This document shows positions 54,355 through 63,948 of a DNA stretch of 64,000 bases, piece by piece (the first letter of the stretch is position 1; every line of letters begins with the position of its first letter). A program made the translations under genes and the position numbers. The DNA is from Bacillus albus (lineage in GTDB: Bacteria > Bacillota > Bacilli > Bacillales > Bacillaceae_G): contig NZ_MAOE01000111.1 in the NCBI RefSeq assembly GCF_001884185.1, positions 62,001 through 126,000 on the forward strand, written 5' to 3'. The notes beneath the pieces are model-generated. The model made no database searches and was not told the origin of the DNA. It worked only from the letters and a program-made list of their open reading frames with translations.

Positions 54355-54579
54355 ATGAAACAATATAGTAAGAAAAGTATCGGAATTATGATAGGTGTCA
54401 CTGTTGTTTGCTCGTTTTTCGTAGGGTTTATTTTAATAGAAGGGCAGAAACAAATAGAGAAAATGTCTATTTTTCAAGAATGGATGTCGTCTGCAAAAGG
54501 TCTTTATATTGTAATTATAGCTGTTATTTTTCTAAGAATTGTTATAAGCGTAGCAAGTTACATATTAAAGGGAAAGTAG
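54355..54579 (+). CDS. Residual open frame of the interrupted membrane-protein gene
   Basis: 74 codons from an internal ATG, encoding two hydrophobic segments (about 10-28 and 48-70). It lacks the first third of the paralogue, including the first two membrane segments. The only SD-like sequence is a weak GGGAT, so translation is doubtful. Treat as the 3' fragment of the 54,063-54,579 gene rather than an independent gene. Confidence 0.4.
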   Translation: MKQYSKKSIGIMIGVTVVCSFFVGFILIEGQKQIEKMSIFQEWMSSAKGLYIVIIAVIFLRIVISVASYILKGK

Positions 54580-54594
54580 AATGGGGGAGTATGA

Positions 54595-54963
54595 ATGAGA
54601 GAGAAAATAGGGTATTATGGTGCGCTCGTTTGTTTACTATTATCAGTTATTTCAGGACAATTTCTTAAAAGTGAATGGATACCGATTATATTATGTATAG
54701 GAGTATTTATTTTTGCACCTATGTATCGTTGGAATGAATGGAAAGCATATAGCCGAAAAAAGAAAATTGTTTTCAGCATCGAGTTTGTCATTATCATTAG
54801 CACAATTCCATTTTTGTTATTGAAAGGAAATGAGATCATAGACGGAATTGTAATGTTTCAAGGGTGGTTATTTATTGCGAAATTGCTATATTTAATATGC
54901 ATTTTAATAGTGGTAGGGGTAGTTACTAAAACAGTAAACGAAAAGTTATTCGTTAATGAATAA
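54595..54963 (+). CDS. Small four-helix membrane protein, intact paralogue
   Basis: 122-residue hydrophobic protein with four predicted membrane segments (about 7-22, 28-44, 58-77 and 90-112) separated by basic loops (YSRKKK). ATG follows GGGGGAG. It is a tandem duplicate of the interrupted gene just upstream, with conserved N-terminus and EWI, W-x-x-x-K-x-Y-S and MFQGW/IFQEW positions. I do not recognise the family; no function is proposed. Confidence 0.75.
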   Translation: MREKIGYYGALVCLLLSVISGQFLKSEWIPIILCIGVFIFAPMYRWNEWKAYSRKKKIVFSIEFVIIISTIPFLLLKGNEIIDGIVMFQGWLFIAKLLYLICILIVVGVVTKTVNEKLFVNE

Positions 54964-54965
54964 AC

Positions 54966-54998
54966 GAAAGTGCCACCTTATTTGGTGGCACTTTCTCA
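54966..54998. terminator. Bidirectional terminator at 54.97 kb
   Basis: GAAAGTGCCACC/GGTGGCACTTTC perfect 12-bp arms with a TTATTT loop, between convergent genes. Confidence 0.85.
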
Positions 54999-55520
54999 TT
55001 TTACTGAATGAGCTCTTTGCATTTTTTTAACTAAGCGAATTTGTCCGCGATGATTGATTTCATCTTCAAATACGTGAAACCACTTAAAATAGTTGTTTGC
55101 TGGTTTGTCATACCAAAAATCTGTCGTTTTAAATAGCCATTCATCAGGTAACGATTGAAAAGTGTCGATTGTTTTGGAACGTACTTCTTGTAATGTATTT
55201 ATATAAAACTCTATAGGGTTTCCTTTTATTTTCTCGCGTCCAAGATCTCCTAAATCAATAGCAGGTAACCAGCGTTCTAATTCAGATTCCGTTGGTTCAC
55301 GGTCTTCAAAAGTATGAATCTGGTAGTAAAATTCAATAGCGGCCATATGGTACAATAACATGCCAATTGAATTTGCATCTTCATCATATAAATAATCAAG
55401 TTCCTCAATTGTTAAACCTTCCACCGCTTGCATTGTTGTATAGCGAGCGTAATTCATCATGGAAACAAGTTTTGAAAATTCAGGCTGTAAACCATCTATC
55501 TTATCAATTACAAAATTCAA
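54996..55520 (-). CDS. DinB/YfiT-like metal-dependent family protein
   Basis: 174-residue four-helix-bundle protein of the DinB-like superfamily, with metal-ligand histidines in LLYHMAAIEFY and HVFEDEINHRGQIRLVKK. Related enzymes include mycothiol or bacillithiol S-transferases, but substrate cannot be assigned. A TTG start (MNFVIDKIDGLQ) follows AGAGGGGGA on the minus strand. The longer frame from 55610 would translate the SD and overlap pepP, so it is rejected. Confidence 0.8.
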   Translation of the reverse strand: MNFVIDKIDGLQPEFSKLVSMMNYARYTTMQAVEGLTIEELDYLYDEDANSIGMLLYHMAAIEFYYQIHTFEDREPTESELERWLPAIDLGDLGREKIKGNPIEFYINTLQEVRSKTIDTFQSLPDEWLFKTTDFWYDKPANNYFKWFHVFEDEINHRGQIRLVKKMQRAHSVK

Positions 55521-55603
55521 TATAAATTCCCCCTCTTTAAACGATGACTCCAGAGAAAGAATTCTATGTGCAACGAAAAACTCCTTTAAAAAAGGTCGTG
55601 ATT

Positions 55604-56674
55604 TCAACAAGGAATAACAATTAGTTCTCGATTTGATTTTGTAATAACTTCATATCCATCTTTTGTAATGACGATATCATCTTCAATTCTACAACCGCCC
55701 CAGTTCGGAATGTAAATACCAGGTTCAACTGTCACAACCATACCTTCTTCTAAAGTAGCCTTACTTTCTTGGGATAGGCGAAGAGGTTCATGTATTTCTA
55801 ACCCAAGGCCATGACCAGTAGAGTGTCCAAAATATTGGCCGTATCCATGCTCAGTAATGTAATCTCTCGTTATATCATCGATACTTTTCGCAGTTTCCCC
55901 AGGTTTAATTGCTTCCGTCCCACGTTTTAACGCTTCTCGTACAATATTGTATATCTTTTTGAATTCTTCTGATGGTTCTCCGATTGCTACAGTACGTGTA
56001 ATATCGGAACAATATCCATCGTAAAGTGCACCGAAATCTAATGTAACGACATCGCCTCGTTCGATTATTTTATTTGATGCAACTCCATGAGGAAGTGAAG
56101 AACGAACGCCAGAAGCTACAATGATTTGGAAGGAAGAGGATGTAGCCCCTTTTTTTCGCATGAAAAATTCTAACTCATCTCGTACATCATTTTCACTTAT
56201 CCCTGGTTTTAGAAACGTAAGGATGTGGTGAAATGCTTCGTCAGCAATATTAGCTGCGATTTTCATTGTTTCTATTTCAGGCGTGTCTTTAATAATACGA
56301 ATATTTTCGATGATTTCGCACACTTGAACCATTTCCGCATGTACGTATTTTTGTAAGTTTTTATATTGTTGCAAAGTCATGTTGTTTTCTTCAATTCCGA
56401 GTTTTTGAATGTTTAATTTCGATACTTGATTTGCAATTTCTTTTTCTAAATTTCCTTTATGCATAATAATTTCAGCATCTTTTATTTGTGATTTCGCTTG
56501 ATCTACATAGCGAAAATCAGTTATAAAAACAGCCTTATCCGCAGAGAGTAAGACGACGCCAGCGCTACCTGTAAAGCCAGTTGCATATTGGCGATTTTCT
56601 TTTTTTGTAATCAGTAATCCGTCAATTTCATAGTTTTGTAGTTGATTTTGGATTTTATTAATTTTTAAAGTCAT
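55604..56674 (-). CDS. M24-family Xaa-Pro aminopeptidase
   Basis: 356-residue dimetal aminopeptidase of the PepP/PepQ type (like B. subtilis YqhT/PapA). N-terminal creatinase-like domain (1-125), then a pita-bread catalytic domain with metal ligands in TLDFGALYDGYCSDITRT (two Asp), HSTGHGLGLEIHE (His), TVEPGIYIP (Glu) and CRIEDDIVIT (Glu). ATG follows TAGGGGGAA. It is placed next to the DinB-like gene, with which it may be co-transcribed. Removes N-terminal residues before proline. Confidence 0.92.
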   Translation of the reverse strand: MTLKINKIQNQLQNYEIDGLLITKKENRQYATGFTGSAGVVLLSADKAVFITDFRYVDQAKSQIKDAEIIMHKGNLEKEIANQVSKLNIQKLGIEENNMTLQQYKNLQKYVHAEMVQVCEIIENIRIIKDTPEIETMKIAANIADEAFHHILTFLKPGISENDVRDELEFFMRKKGATSSSFQIIVASGVRSSLPHGVASNKIIERGDVVTLDFGALYDGYCSDITRTVAIGEPSEEFKKIYNIVREALKRGTEAIKPGETAKSIDDITRDYITEHGYGQYFGHSTGHGLGLEIHEPLRLSQESKATLEEGMVVTVEPGIYIPNWGGCRIEDDIVITKDGYEVITKSNRELIVIPC

Positions 56675-56772
56675 GTTAATTCCCCCTATTCACAGTATTG
56701 AATAAAGCAAATAGTGTGCCAAAATGTATATTTGAAGAAAAGATAGTAGGGACAACATATATTTTAGGGGAG

Positions 56773-56930
56773 ATAAAGTGAAACTTTAATCAGTGGGGGT
56801 TTTGTTCATCCCTCGCTGATTATCAGCCCTCACCAATCGGACTTTAATGGGCAGCCCGACCCCCACCTAAATTCTTTGCTTTCGCTGAATTTTGAGGTGG
56901 AGGTCTTACTGCCCATTAAAGCGGGATAAA
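56773..56930 (-). mobile_element. Full-length bcr1 repeat (second copy, inverted)
   Basis: 158 bp from ATAAA (56773-56777) to ATAAA (56926-56930), the reverse-complement of the TTTAT ends. The internal arms match the 54,090 copy, including GGTGGAGGTCTTACTGCCC and the CACTGATT/AATCAG region, with several substitutions. It lies between rqcH and the M24 peptidase, both on the minus strand, and disrupts no visible gene. Confidence 0.9.
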
Positions 56931-57130
56931 AATATAGTCTGCAATTTGTGGGAGACGGTTTGTTCATAAAATCCAAATTGCTCCAATAAATAACAGGGGG
57001 ATGAAAAAATATTGATTGGAGTTGCACTTGTACGTTATTTACAGGGTGTAAAAATTTTTATACAAATGTGAAATAAAACTGTCAATTTTTTTGATAATAT
57101 GGAATGGATATAGCAACTAAATTGAAAACA
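56931..57130. other. Non-coding gap downstream of rqcH
   Basis: AT-rich sequence with an inverted pair CTCCAAT (56981-56987)/ATTGGAG (57015-57021) and a promoter-like stretch; no reading frame or recognisable element. Confidence 0.6.
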
Positions 57131-57133
57131 TAT

Positions 57134-57168
57134 AAAAAATGCGTTGCTTATAAGCAACGCATTTTTGT
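57134..57168 (-). terminator. Terminator after rqcH
   Basis: Palindrome AAAAATGCGTTGCTTA with its complement TAAGCAACGCATTTTT, flanked by A and T tracts, directly after the rqcH stop on the minus strand. Confidence 0.9.
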
Positions 57169-57170
57169 AT

Positions 57171-58880
57171 TTATGCTTTTAATTTCATTACAGTATCAGC
57201 ATCTGGTGTTACATAAACAGTTTGCTGATTGTCATACGTAACAAAACCAAGTTTTGCACCACTCGGTTTTTTAACATGGCGTATTTTGGTGAAATCAACA
57301 GGTACAGAGCTAGACTCTTTTGCTTTACTGTAATAGGCAGCAATCTTGGCAGCTTCTAGTAAAGTTTCTTCAGCAGGCTCTAAAGAACGAATGACAACGT
57401 GAGAACCAGGTATGTCTTTCGTATGTAACCAAATTTCATCGCGGCGGGCAAATTTCGTTGTTAAATAATCATTTTGTTTATTGTTTTTACCAACGAAAAT
57501 CTCTGTGCCATCACTTGCTACATATTTATCTAATACTGGTTTAGTAGGCTTTTTCTTTGCGTTTTTCGTTTTACGATTGCGCATATAACCTTCTTCAGCT
57601 AATTCCTCTCGGATTTCTTCAATATCTTTTGAAGAAGCAGCTTCCATTTGTTGAAGTAAGCTATCAAAGTAAAGAATTTCTTCATTTGTTTTTGCGATTT
57701 GTTCTTCTACAACAACAACTGAATTTTTCGCTTTTTGATACTTTTGGAAATAGCGTTGTGCATTGTCAGATGGCGTTTTTAAAGGATCTAATGTGATCTT
57801 TACAGTTCCACCATTCTCATCGTAATAGTTAACGACTTCAATATCTTTATCACCTTTTTTCAAAGCGTACATATTGGCTGTAAGTAGTTCACCAAATAGT
57901 TGATATCTATCTGCTTTTCCAGCATCTTGTAATGTTTTTTCTAGTTTAATGAGTTTTTTCTCATTTTTATTTTTTTCGTTTTGCATAAAGCGCTCTAAAT
58001 CATGGGCTTGTTGTTTTACACGGTCGCGCTCTGCTTTCCCGAAAAAGAACCGGTCTAGCAATTCACTAACAGATGAGAACGTCTTGTTTTCCCCTTGCAA
58101 GTGTGCAAGAGGGAAAAGGTAGAAGAATTCTTTCCCATTTGAAGTAGTCATCGTTGGTGAATATGTATGAGTTAATAATGGTTTTTGTATGGAGAAAAAT
58201 GCATCAGCTAATGCTTTTTCATTTACCATACCAGCTTTTTTCACTACTTCCTTCGCGAATAATGGTGATATTCCCGTAAAGGTGCCGACAAGCTGTTTAT
58301 CCATGTTTCCAGATAGAAAGTCCAGTGGTCTAATAAATTCCTCGTTTGTTTCAATCTGAAGTGGATTCATTTTATGTTGTGCTGGTGGCGCAACATATTC
58401 AGCTCCAGCGTATACCGTTCGATGTCGGTTTACGGCTAAAGAAACGTGTTTTAAGCTATCTAAAATATTGTTTGTTTTTGTGTCTACTAAAATGATGTTA
58501 CTATGTCGTCCCATTATTTCAATCACTAATGTTTTTAGTGATTCATCACCAATTTCATTTCTGCTTCGCACAGTAATTTGAATAATACGTTCTAAATCAA
58601 TTTGTTCAATTTTTTCAATGAACCCACCTTCTAAATGCTTACGAAGAAGCATGCAAAACATTGGCGGAAGTGCAGGTGAATCATAATTTTGATTTGTTAA
58701 GTGTAAACGTGCATATGTCGGATGAGCGGAAAGAATCAGTTTTTGATTTTTTCCGTTTGCTCGAATATGTAATAAAATCTCATATTTTGAAGGTTGATAT
58801 ATTTTTGAAATTCTCCCCGTGTAAAGAGAATTTGCAATTTCATGTGTAATAGCTCTTGTAAATAATCCATCGAATGCCAT
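57171..58880 (-). CDS. rqcH: Ribosome quality-control protein RqcH (NFACT family; FbpA)
   Basis: NEMF/Rqc2-family protein binding stalled 50S-peptidyl-tRNA complexes and adding C-terminal alanine tails. 569 residues: NFACT-N domain (1-170, [24 protein letters not shown] split), helical and coiled-coil middle (about 280-430) and NFACT-R domain with [19 protein letters not shown] (about 480-500). By hand count residues 97-98 are Glu-Arg, where B. subtilis has Asp97-Arg98. Historically called fibronectin-binding protein. ATG follows AAGGAGTG. Confidence 0.93.
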   Translation of the reverse strand: MAFDGLFTRAITHEIANSLYTGRISKIYQPSKYEILLHIRANGKNQKLILSAHPTYARLHLTNQNYDSPALPPMFCMLLRKHLEGGFIEKIEQIDLERIIQITVRSRNEIGDESLKTLVIEIMGRHSNIILVDTKTNNILDSLKHVSLAVNRHRTVYAGAEYVAPPAQHKMNPLQIETNEEFIRPLDFLSGNMDKQLVGTFTGISPLFAKEVVKKAGMVNEKALADAFFSIQKPLLTHTYSPTMTTSNGKEFFYLFPLAHLQGENKTFSSVSELLDRFFFGKAERDRVKQQAHDLERFMQNEKNKNEKKLIKLEKTLQDAGKADRYQLFGELLTANMYALKKGDKDIEVVNYYDENGGTVKITLDPLKTPSDNAQRYFQKYQKAKNSVVVVEEQIAKTNEEILYFDSLLQQMEAASSKDIEEIREELAEEGYMRNRKTKNAKKKPTKPVLDKYVASDGTEIFVGKNNKQNDYLTTKFARRDEIWLHTKDIPGSHVVIRSLEPAEETLLEAAKIAAYYSKAKESSSVPVDFTKIRHVKKPSGAKLGFVTYDNQQTVYVTPDADTVMKLKA

Positions 58881-58983
58881 AAAAACACTCCTTTCTAACT
58901 AAAAGTTAATTATAGCATTTTTTTGGACGAGGCTGAATAAGCTTTCAATAGAGTATGTCTGGAATCAGGAGGTCGATAGCAGG

Positions 58984-61707
58984 ATGAATTGGTATGGAAT
59001 GCGCGCACATGAAGTGGAAGAAAGAACGAATACGAATGTGAAGGTTGGACTTACAGAGAAAGAAGCAGAAGGGCGAATAAAGAAATTTGGTACAAATGAA
59101 TTAGATGAAGCGAAAAGGCCTTCTGCACTAATGGTCTTTTTAGCACAATTTAAAGATTTCATGGTACTTGTTTTGTTTGGTGCAACAATCGTTTCGGCTT
59201 TTTTAGGGGAATACATTGATTCGATTGCGATTGTTGCAATTGTTATTATCAACGGTATTCTCGGCTTTTTCCAAGAAAGAAAGGCTGAAAAGTCATTGGA
59301 AGCTTTAAAAGAGCTAGCCGCCCCGCAAGTTACTGTACTGCGGAATGGAAAGTGGGTTAAGGCACCGTCTAAAGCACTCGTTTTAGGTGATGTTATTAAA
59401 TTTTCTAGTGGCGATCGAATTGGTGCTGATGTACGTCTTGTTGAGGCATCGAGTTTATATATCGAAGAATCAGCTTTGACAGGAGAGTCAGTACCGGTGC
59501 AGAAAAAAGTAGAAGCATTGCAAGGGCAAGATGTTTCAATTGGTGATCAAAAAAATATGGCTTTTATGGGTACGATGATTACACGAGGAGCTGGAACAGG
59601 AGTCGTTGTAGCAACTGGTATGAATACAGCGATGGGCCAAATTGCAAATATGTTACAAAATGCAGAGCAAATGGAAACACCACTGCAAAGAAGATTAGAG
59701 CAACTTGGAAAAATATTAATTATAGTGGCTCTTGTTTTGACAGCGCTTGTCGTATTAGCTGGTGTGTATCAAGGGAATGAAGTGTATCACATGTTTTTAG
59801 CAGGCGTGTCACTAGCCGTTGCTGCTATTCCAGAAGGATTACCAGCAATTGTTACAGTAGCTTTATCGCTTGGTGTACAGCGTATGATTAAAAAGAGAGC
59901 AATTGTAAGGAAGTTGCCAGCAGTAGAAACGTTAGGTTGTGCTTCCGTTATATGCTCTGATAAAACAGGAACGATGACGCAAAACAAAATGATGGTAACA
60001 CATATGTGGTCAGGTGGAGAGTTGTGGAAAGTAACAGGTCAAGGGTATGAACCTAATGGCTCTTTTGTGAAAGGTGAAAAAGAAATTAATCCAGCTAAGA
60101 CGAAAGCACTTTATCAACTACTTACATTTGGTTCACTATGTAATAACGCAAATATTATTCAAAAGAAAAAGGCATATGTATTAGATGGAGATCCAACTGA
60201 GGGAGCGCTTGTAGCTGCAGCAATGAAAGCGGGGATAACGCGTGAGGCACTGAAAGGGAAATTTGAAATTATTCGTGAGTTTCCGTTTGATTCAACTCGA
60301 AAAATGATGAGTGTTATTGTGCGAGATAGAGAAGGGAAAAAGTTTCTTGTTACGAAGGGAGCACCAGATGTCCTCTTGCAAATGAGCCAAACAATTTTGT
60401 GGGGGGATAAGCAACAACCGTTAAGTGAGTTGTATAGAAAGGAAGTACAGGCGGCTATTCATAGCTTAGGTAGTCAAGCGCTTCGAACAATTGCAGTTGC
60501 CTTTAAGCCTTTAAAAATAACAGATTCTATTGAACATGAAAGAGACGTTGAAAAAGATTTTATGTTGGTTGGGATACAAGGAATGATTGATCCGCCAAGA
60601 CCAGAGGTAGAGCAGGCTGTAAAAGAGTGCAGAGAAGCTGGTATTCGAACAGTTATGATTACAGGGGACCATAAAGTGACTGCAATGGCCATTGCAGAAC
60701 AATTAGGGGTTTTACCACCAGGTGGACGTGTTGTTGAAGGAGTAGAGCTTGCAAATATGGATGTAGGAGAATTAGAAAATGTTGTAGAAGATACGTATGT
60801 ATTTGCTCGTGTATCACCAGAACATAAATTAAAAATTGTTAAAGCGTTGCAAAATAAAGGGCATATAGTAGCGATGACAGGCGATGGTGTGAACGATGCT
60901 CCAGCTATAAAAACAGCGGATATTGGAATAGCGATGGGAATTACAGGGACAGACGTTGCGAAAGAAGCTTCTTCTCTTGTATTGCTGGACGACAATTTTG
61001 CTACGATTAAATCAGCCATTAAAGAAGGTAGAAATATATACGAGAACATACGTAAGTTTATTCGTTATTTATTAGCATCGAACGTAGGAGAAATTTTAGT
61101 CATGTTATTTGCAATGTTACTTGCACTACCGCTGCCGATGGTTCCAATTCAAATTTTATGGGTGAACTTAGTTACGGATGGTTTACCGGCGATGGCATTA
61201 GGTTTAGATAAGGCCGAAGGAGACGTGATGAAGAGAACGCCGCGTCATCCGAAAGAAGGAGTATTTGCTAGAGGGCTTGCCTGGAAAATTATAAGTCGTG
61301 GTTTTCTAATAGGAGCAGTGACTTTAGTAGCGTTTATTATCGCATATAATCAACATCCAAATGAACTGAAATATGCACAAACTGTAGCGTTTGCAACGTT
61401 GGTACTGGCTCAGCTTATTCATGTATTTGATTGCCGAAGTGAGCATTCTGTTTTCCATCGTAATCCGTTTGGAAATGTGTATTTAGTTGGGGCGGTTATC
61501 ATTTCATTACTACTCATGCTAGTAGTTATATATTATCCACCGCTACAACCGATCTTTAGTACGATGCCAATACAAGCAAGAGACTGGTTGTTAATTGGCG
61601 GTTTATCATCAATTCCGACCTTCTTACTAGTAGGTTCTTTGTTAACGGGGAAAAAGGGGAAGAAGGAAAAGCCAGTATTATATAAGAAGGGATTAAACTT
61701 GAAATAG
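58984..61707 (+). CDS. yloB: P-type Ca2+-transporting ATPase (YloB)
   Basis: 907-residue P2A-type ATPase, probably exporting calcium. N-terminal cation-ATPase region, TGES actuator motif (166-169), PEGLPA in M4 (metal-site motif), the phosphorylation site SDKTGT with Asp326, the nucleotide-binding domain, GDGVNDAPA hinge and M5-M10 C-terminal helices. B. subtilis YloB is a Ca-ATPase expressed in sporulation. ATG follows AGGAGGT at 11 nt, a little long. It is divergent from rqcH. Confidence 0.94.
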   Translation: MNWYGMRAHEVEERTNTNVKVGLTEKEAEGRIKKFGTNELDEAKRPSALMVFLAQFKDFMVLVLFGATIVSAFLGEYIDSIAIVAIVIINGILGFFQERKAEKSLEALKELAAPQVTVLRNGKWVKAPSKALVLGDVIKFSSGDRIGADVRLVEASSLYIEESALTGESVPVQKKVEALQGQDVSIGDQKNMAFMGTMITRGAGTGVVVATGMNTAMGQIANMLQNAEQMETPLQRRLEQLGKILIIVALVLTALVVLAGVYQGNEVYHMFLAGVSLAVAAIPEGLPAIVTVALSLGVQRMIKKRAIVRKLPAVETLGCASVICSDKTGTMTQNKMMVTHMWSGGELWKVTGQGYEPNGSFVKGEKEINPAKTKALYQLLTFGSLCNNANIIQKKKAYVLDGDPTEGALVAAAMKAGITREALKGKFEIIREFPFDSTRKMMSVIVRDREGKKFLVTKGAPDVLLQMSQTILWGDKQQPLSELYRKEVQAAIHSLGSQALRTIAVAFKPLKITDSIEHERDVEKDFMLVGIQGMIDPPRPEVEQAVKECREAGIRTVMITGDHKVTAMAIAEQLGVLPPGGRVVEGVELANMDVGELENVVEDTYVFARVSPEHKLKIVKALQNKGHIVAMTGDGVNDAPAIKTADIGIAMGITGTDVAKEASSLVLLDDNFATIKSAIKEGRNIYENIRKFIRYLLASNVGEILVMLFAMLLALPLPMVPIQILWVNLVTDGLPAMALGLDKAEGDVMKRTPRHPKEGVFARGLAWKIISRGFLIGAVTLVAFIIAYNQHPNELKYAQTVAFATLVLAQLIHVFDCRSEHSVFHRNPFGNVYLVGAVIISLLLMLVVIYYPPLQPIFSTMPIQARDWLLIGGLSSIPTFLLVGSLLTGKKGKKEKPVLYKKGLNLK

Positions 61708-61733
61708 TCAATGATATGAAAATGTGATATAAT
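61705..61733 (+). promoter_or_regulatory. Extended -10 promoter candidate for yicC
   Basis: TGATATAAT (61725-61733) matches the extended -10 form, with a weak TAGTCA 17 bp upstream. Its start near 61740 falls at the foot of the hairpin that follows. Confidence 0.55.
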
Positions 61734-61737
61734 TTAC

Positions 61738-61774
61738 AGAAGGTAGTAGAGCCTTGTCTCTATTACCTTTTTCA
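61738..61774 (+). terminator. Hairpin with T run between yloB and yicC
   Basis: AAGGTAGTAGAG/CTCTATTACCTT arms (two G-T type pairs) followed by TTTTTC. It may end yloB or attenuate the downstream transcript. Confidence 0.7.
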
Positions 61775-61806
61775 TTGAGTTATTTCATGGCTTGGATGTG
61801 ATAAAA

Positions 61807-62682
61807 ATGATTTGTAGTATGACAGGATTTGGAAGGTCGAAAGTAGAAACTGATACTTTTCAAATTACAGTAGAAATGAAATCGGTGAATCACCGTTTTC
61901 TAGAGATGAGTATTCGACTTCCGAAGCAGATGATGGTATTTGAAGACAAAATTCGTAAAATAATTGCAGAACAAGTTCGACGTGGACGCATTGAAGTGTC
62001 TATTAGTATAACGGGTGAAGGGCTTGTTGAAAGAAAATTAAGTGTGAATTGGTCGCTTCTTGAGCAGTACCAATCGATTATGAAAGATATAAAAGGAAAA
62101 TTTCAATTACAAGATTCTATTACACTTCAGCAATTAATGGCAATGCCAGAAGTAACAGCGATTGAGGAAGTAGAAAATGTAAATGAACAATTTGAGAACA
62201 GTTTATATGAGGCTGTTCGCCAAGCTGCTCATATGTTAAAAACGATGAGAGATGGCGAAGGAGAACGATTACATAAAGATATAGCGTATCGTTTACAAGA
62301 GATTCACAATTGTGTAAATGCAATTATTCCGCATGCACCAATTGTTACACAAAAATATCGTGAACGATTAGAAAATCGCTTAAAAGAATTACATAATCAA
62401 GAGTTAGATGAACAAAGATTGTTAACAGAAGTTGCAATCTTTGCTGAGCGTTGTGACATTCACGAAGAGTTAGTTCGTTTGCAAAGTCATTTAGAGCAAT
62501 TTCGTGAAACACTGCAGATTGAAGAGCCTGTTGGAAGAAAAATGGATTTCATCGTGCAAGAGATGCATAGAGAAATTAATACGATTGGTTCTAAGGCAAA
62601 TGACTTAACAATTTCAAAATATGTTGTAGAAATGAAAAATAACCTTGAAAAAATTCGTGAACAAGTACAAAATATTGAGTAG
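61807..62682 (+). CDS. yicC: YicC/YloC family endoribonuclease
   Basis: 291-residue protein beginning MICSMTGFGRSKVE, the family hallmark, with the C-terminal DUF1732-type region (EEPVGRKMDFIVQEMHREINTIGSKAN). E. coli YicC is reported as an endoribonuclease acting on small RNAs; B. subtilis YloC is similar. The ATG is preceded by TTGGATGTGA; an in-frame TTG at 61792 is less likely. Beginning of the yicC-remA-gmk-rpoZ run. Confidence 0.92.
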   Translation: MICSMTGFGRSKVETDTFQITVEMKSVNHRFLEMSIRLPKQMMVFEDKIRKIIAEQVRRGRIEVSISITGEGLVERKLSVNWSLLEQYQSIMKDIKGKFQLQDSITLQQLMAMPEVTAIEEVENVNEQFENSLYEAVRQAAHMLKTMRDGEGERLHKDIAYRLQEIHNCVNAIIPHAPIVTQKYRERLENRLKELHNQELDEQRLLTEVAIFAERCDIHEELVRLQSHLEQFRETLQIEEPVGRKMDFIVQEMHREINTIGSKANDLTISKYVVEMKNNLEKIREQVQNIE

Positions 62683-62749
62683 CTTTCAAAAAATATATAA
62701 AGTTATACGTGGTGGAGAAATCGGATAGACTTACTAGGAGGCGCAAACT

Positions 62750-63644
<895 letters not shown>

Positions 63645-63646
63645 TT

Positions 63647-63859
63647 ATGTTAAATCCATCAATTGATTCATTATTAACAAAAATCGATTCTAAATATACA
63701 CTTGTAACAGTAGCTGCAAAACGTGCGCGTGAAATGCAACTTGCTAATAACTGTGTTATTGAACAACCTGTTTCTCATAAATGTGTGGGAAAAGCATTGG
63801 AAGAAATCGATGTAGAAGCGTTAAGCTACGTACCAAGCGAAGATAAAGTAACTGAATAA
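63647..63859 (+). CDS. rpoZ: RNA polymerase omega subunit
   Basis: 70-residue omega subunit beginning [20 protein letters not shown], with the conserved AAKRAREM helix and the [21 protein letters not shown] segment. It assists RNA polymerase assembly and stability. SD CGGAGGGTC lies upstream and the gap from gmk is two bases. The coaBC gene that normally follows would start beyond the window. Confidence 0.97.
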   Translation: MLNPSIDSLLTKIDSKYTLVTVAAKRAREMQLANNCVIEQPVSHKCVGKALEEIDVEALSYVPSEDKVTE

Positions 63860-63912
63860 GACTTTGTCTTCGACAATTTAGAACATAGACTTTATAATTT
63901 TCTATGTAACGG

Positions 63913-63948
63913 TAACAACCTATTTACAAGTAGGTTGTTATTTTTTTA
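63913..63948 (+). terminator. Terminator after rpoZ
   Basis: TAACAACCTA/TAGGTTGTTA arms with an 8-nt loop, then seven T residues. Confidence 0.92.

Larger units (their letters stand above)
54063..54579 (+). pseudogene. Small membrane-protein gene interrupted by a bcr1 element
   Basis: The 5' part (ATG 54063, after TGAGGTCTT) encodes MRKKIGFWGF, then TTTAT and the bcr1 element break the frame with a TAA at 54102. Downstream of the element the frame resumes at 54246 as IVSCSLLIILNLFTNNEW and continues to the stop at 54579. Deleting 54095-54245 gives one open frame of 121 codons. The joined protein parallels the next gene: MRKKIGFWG/MREKIGYYG, NNEWISIIP/KSEWIPIIL, YNWDDMKQYSKK/YRWNEWKAYSRK. Net insertion of 151 bp also shifts the frame. 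Confidence 0.85.

Noticed and set aside
54408-54668. 86-codon plus-strand frame overlapping the small membrane proteins
   Set aside because: It is Cys- and Arg-rich out-of-frame sequence with no SD, covered by two frames that align with each other.
56981-57021. CTCCAAT/ATTGGAG inverted pair downstream of bcr1
   Set aside because: Seven-base arms with a long loop in AT-rich sequence; no T run, promoter or gene relation supports a function.
56830-57027. 65-codon minus-strand frame across bcr1
   Set aside because: It runs through the repeat, and bcr1 copies do not share an open frame.
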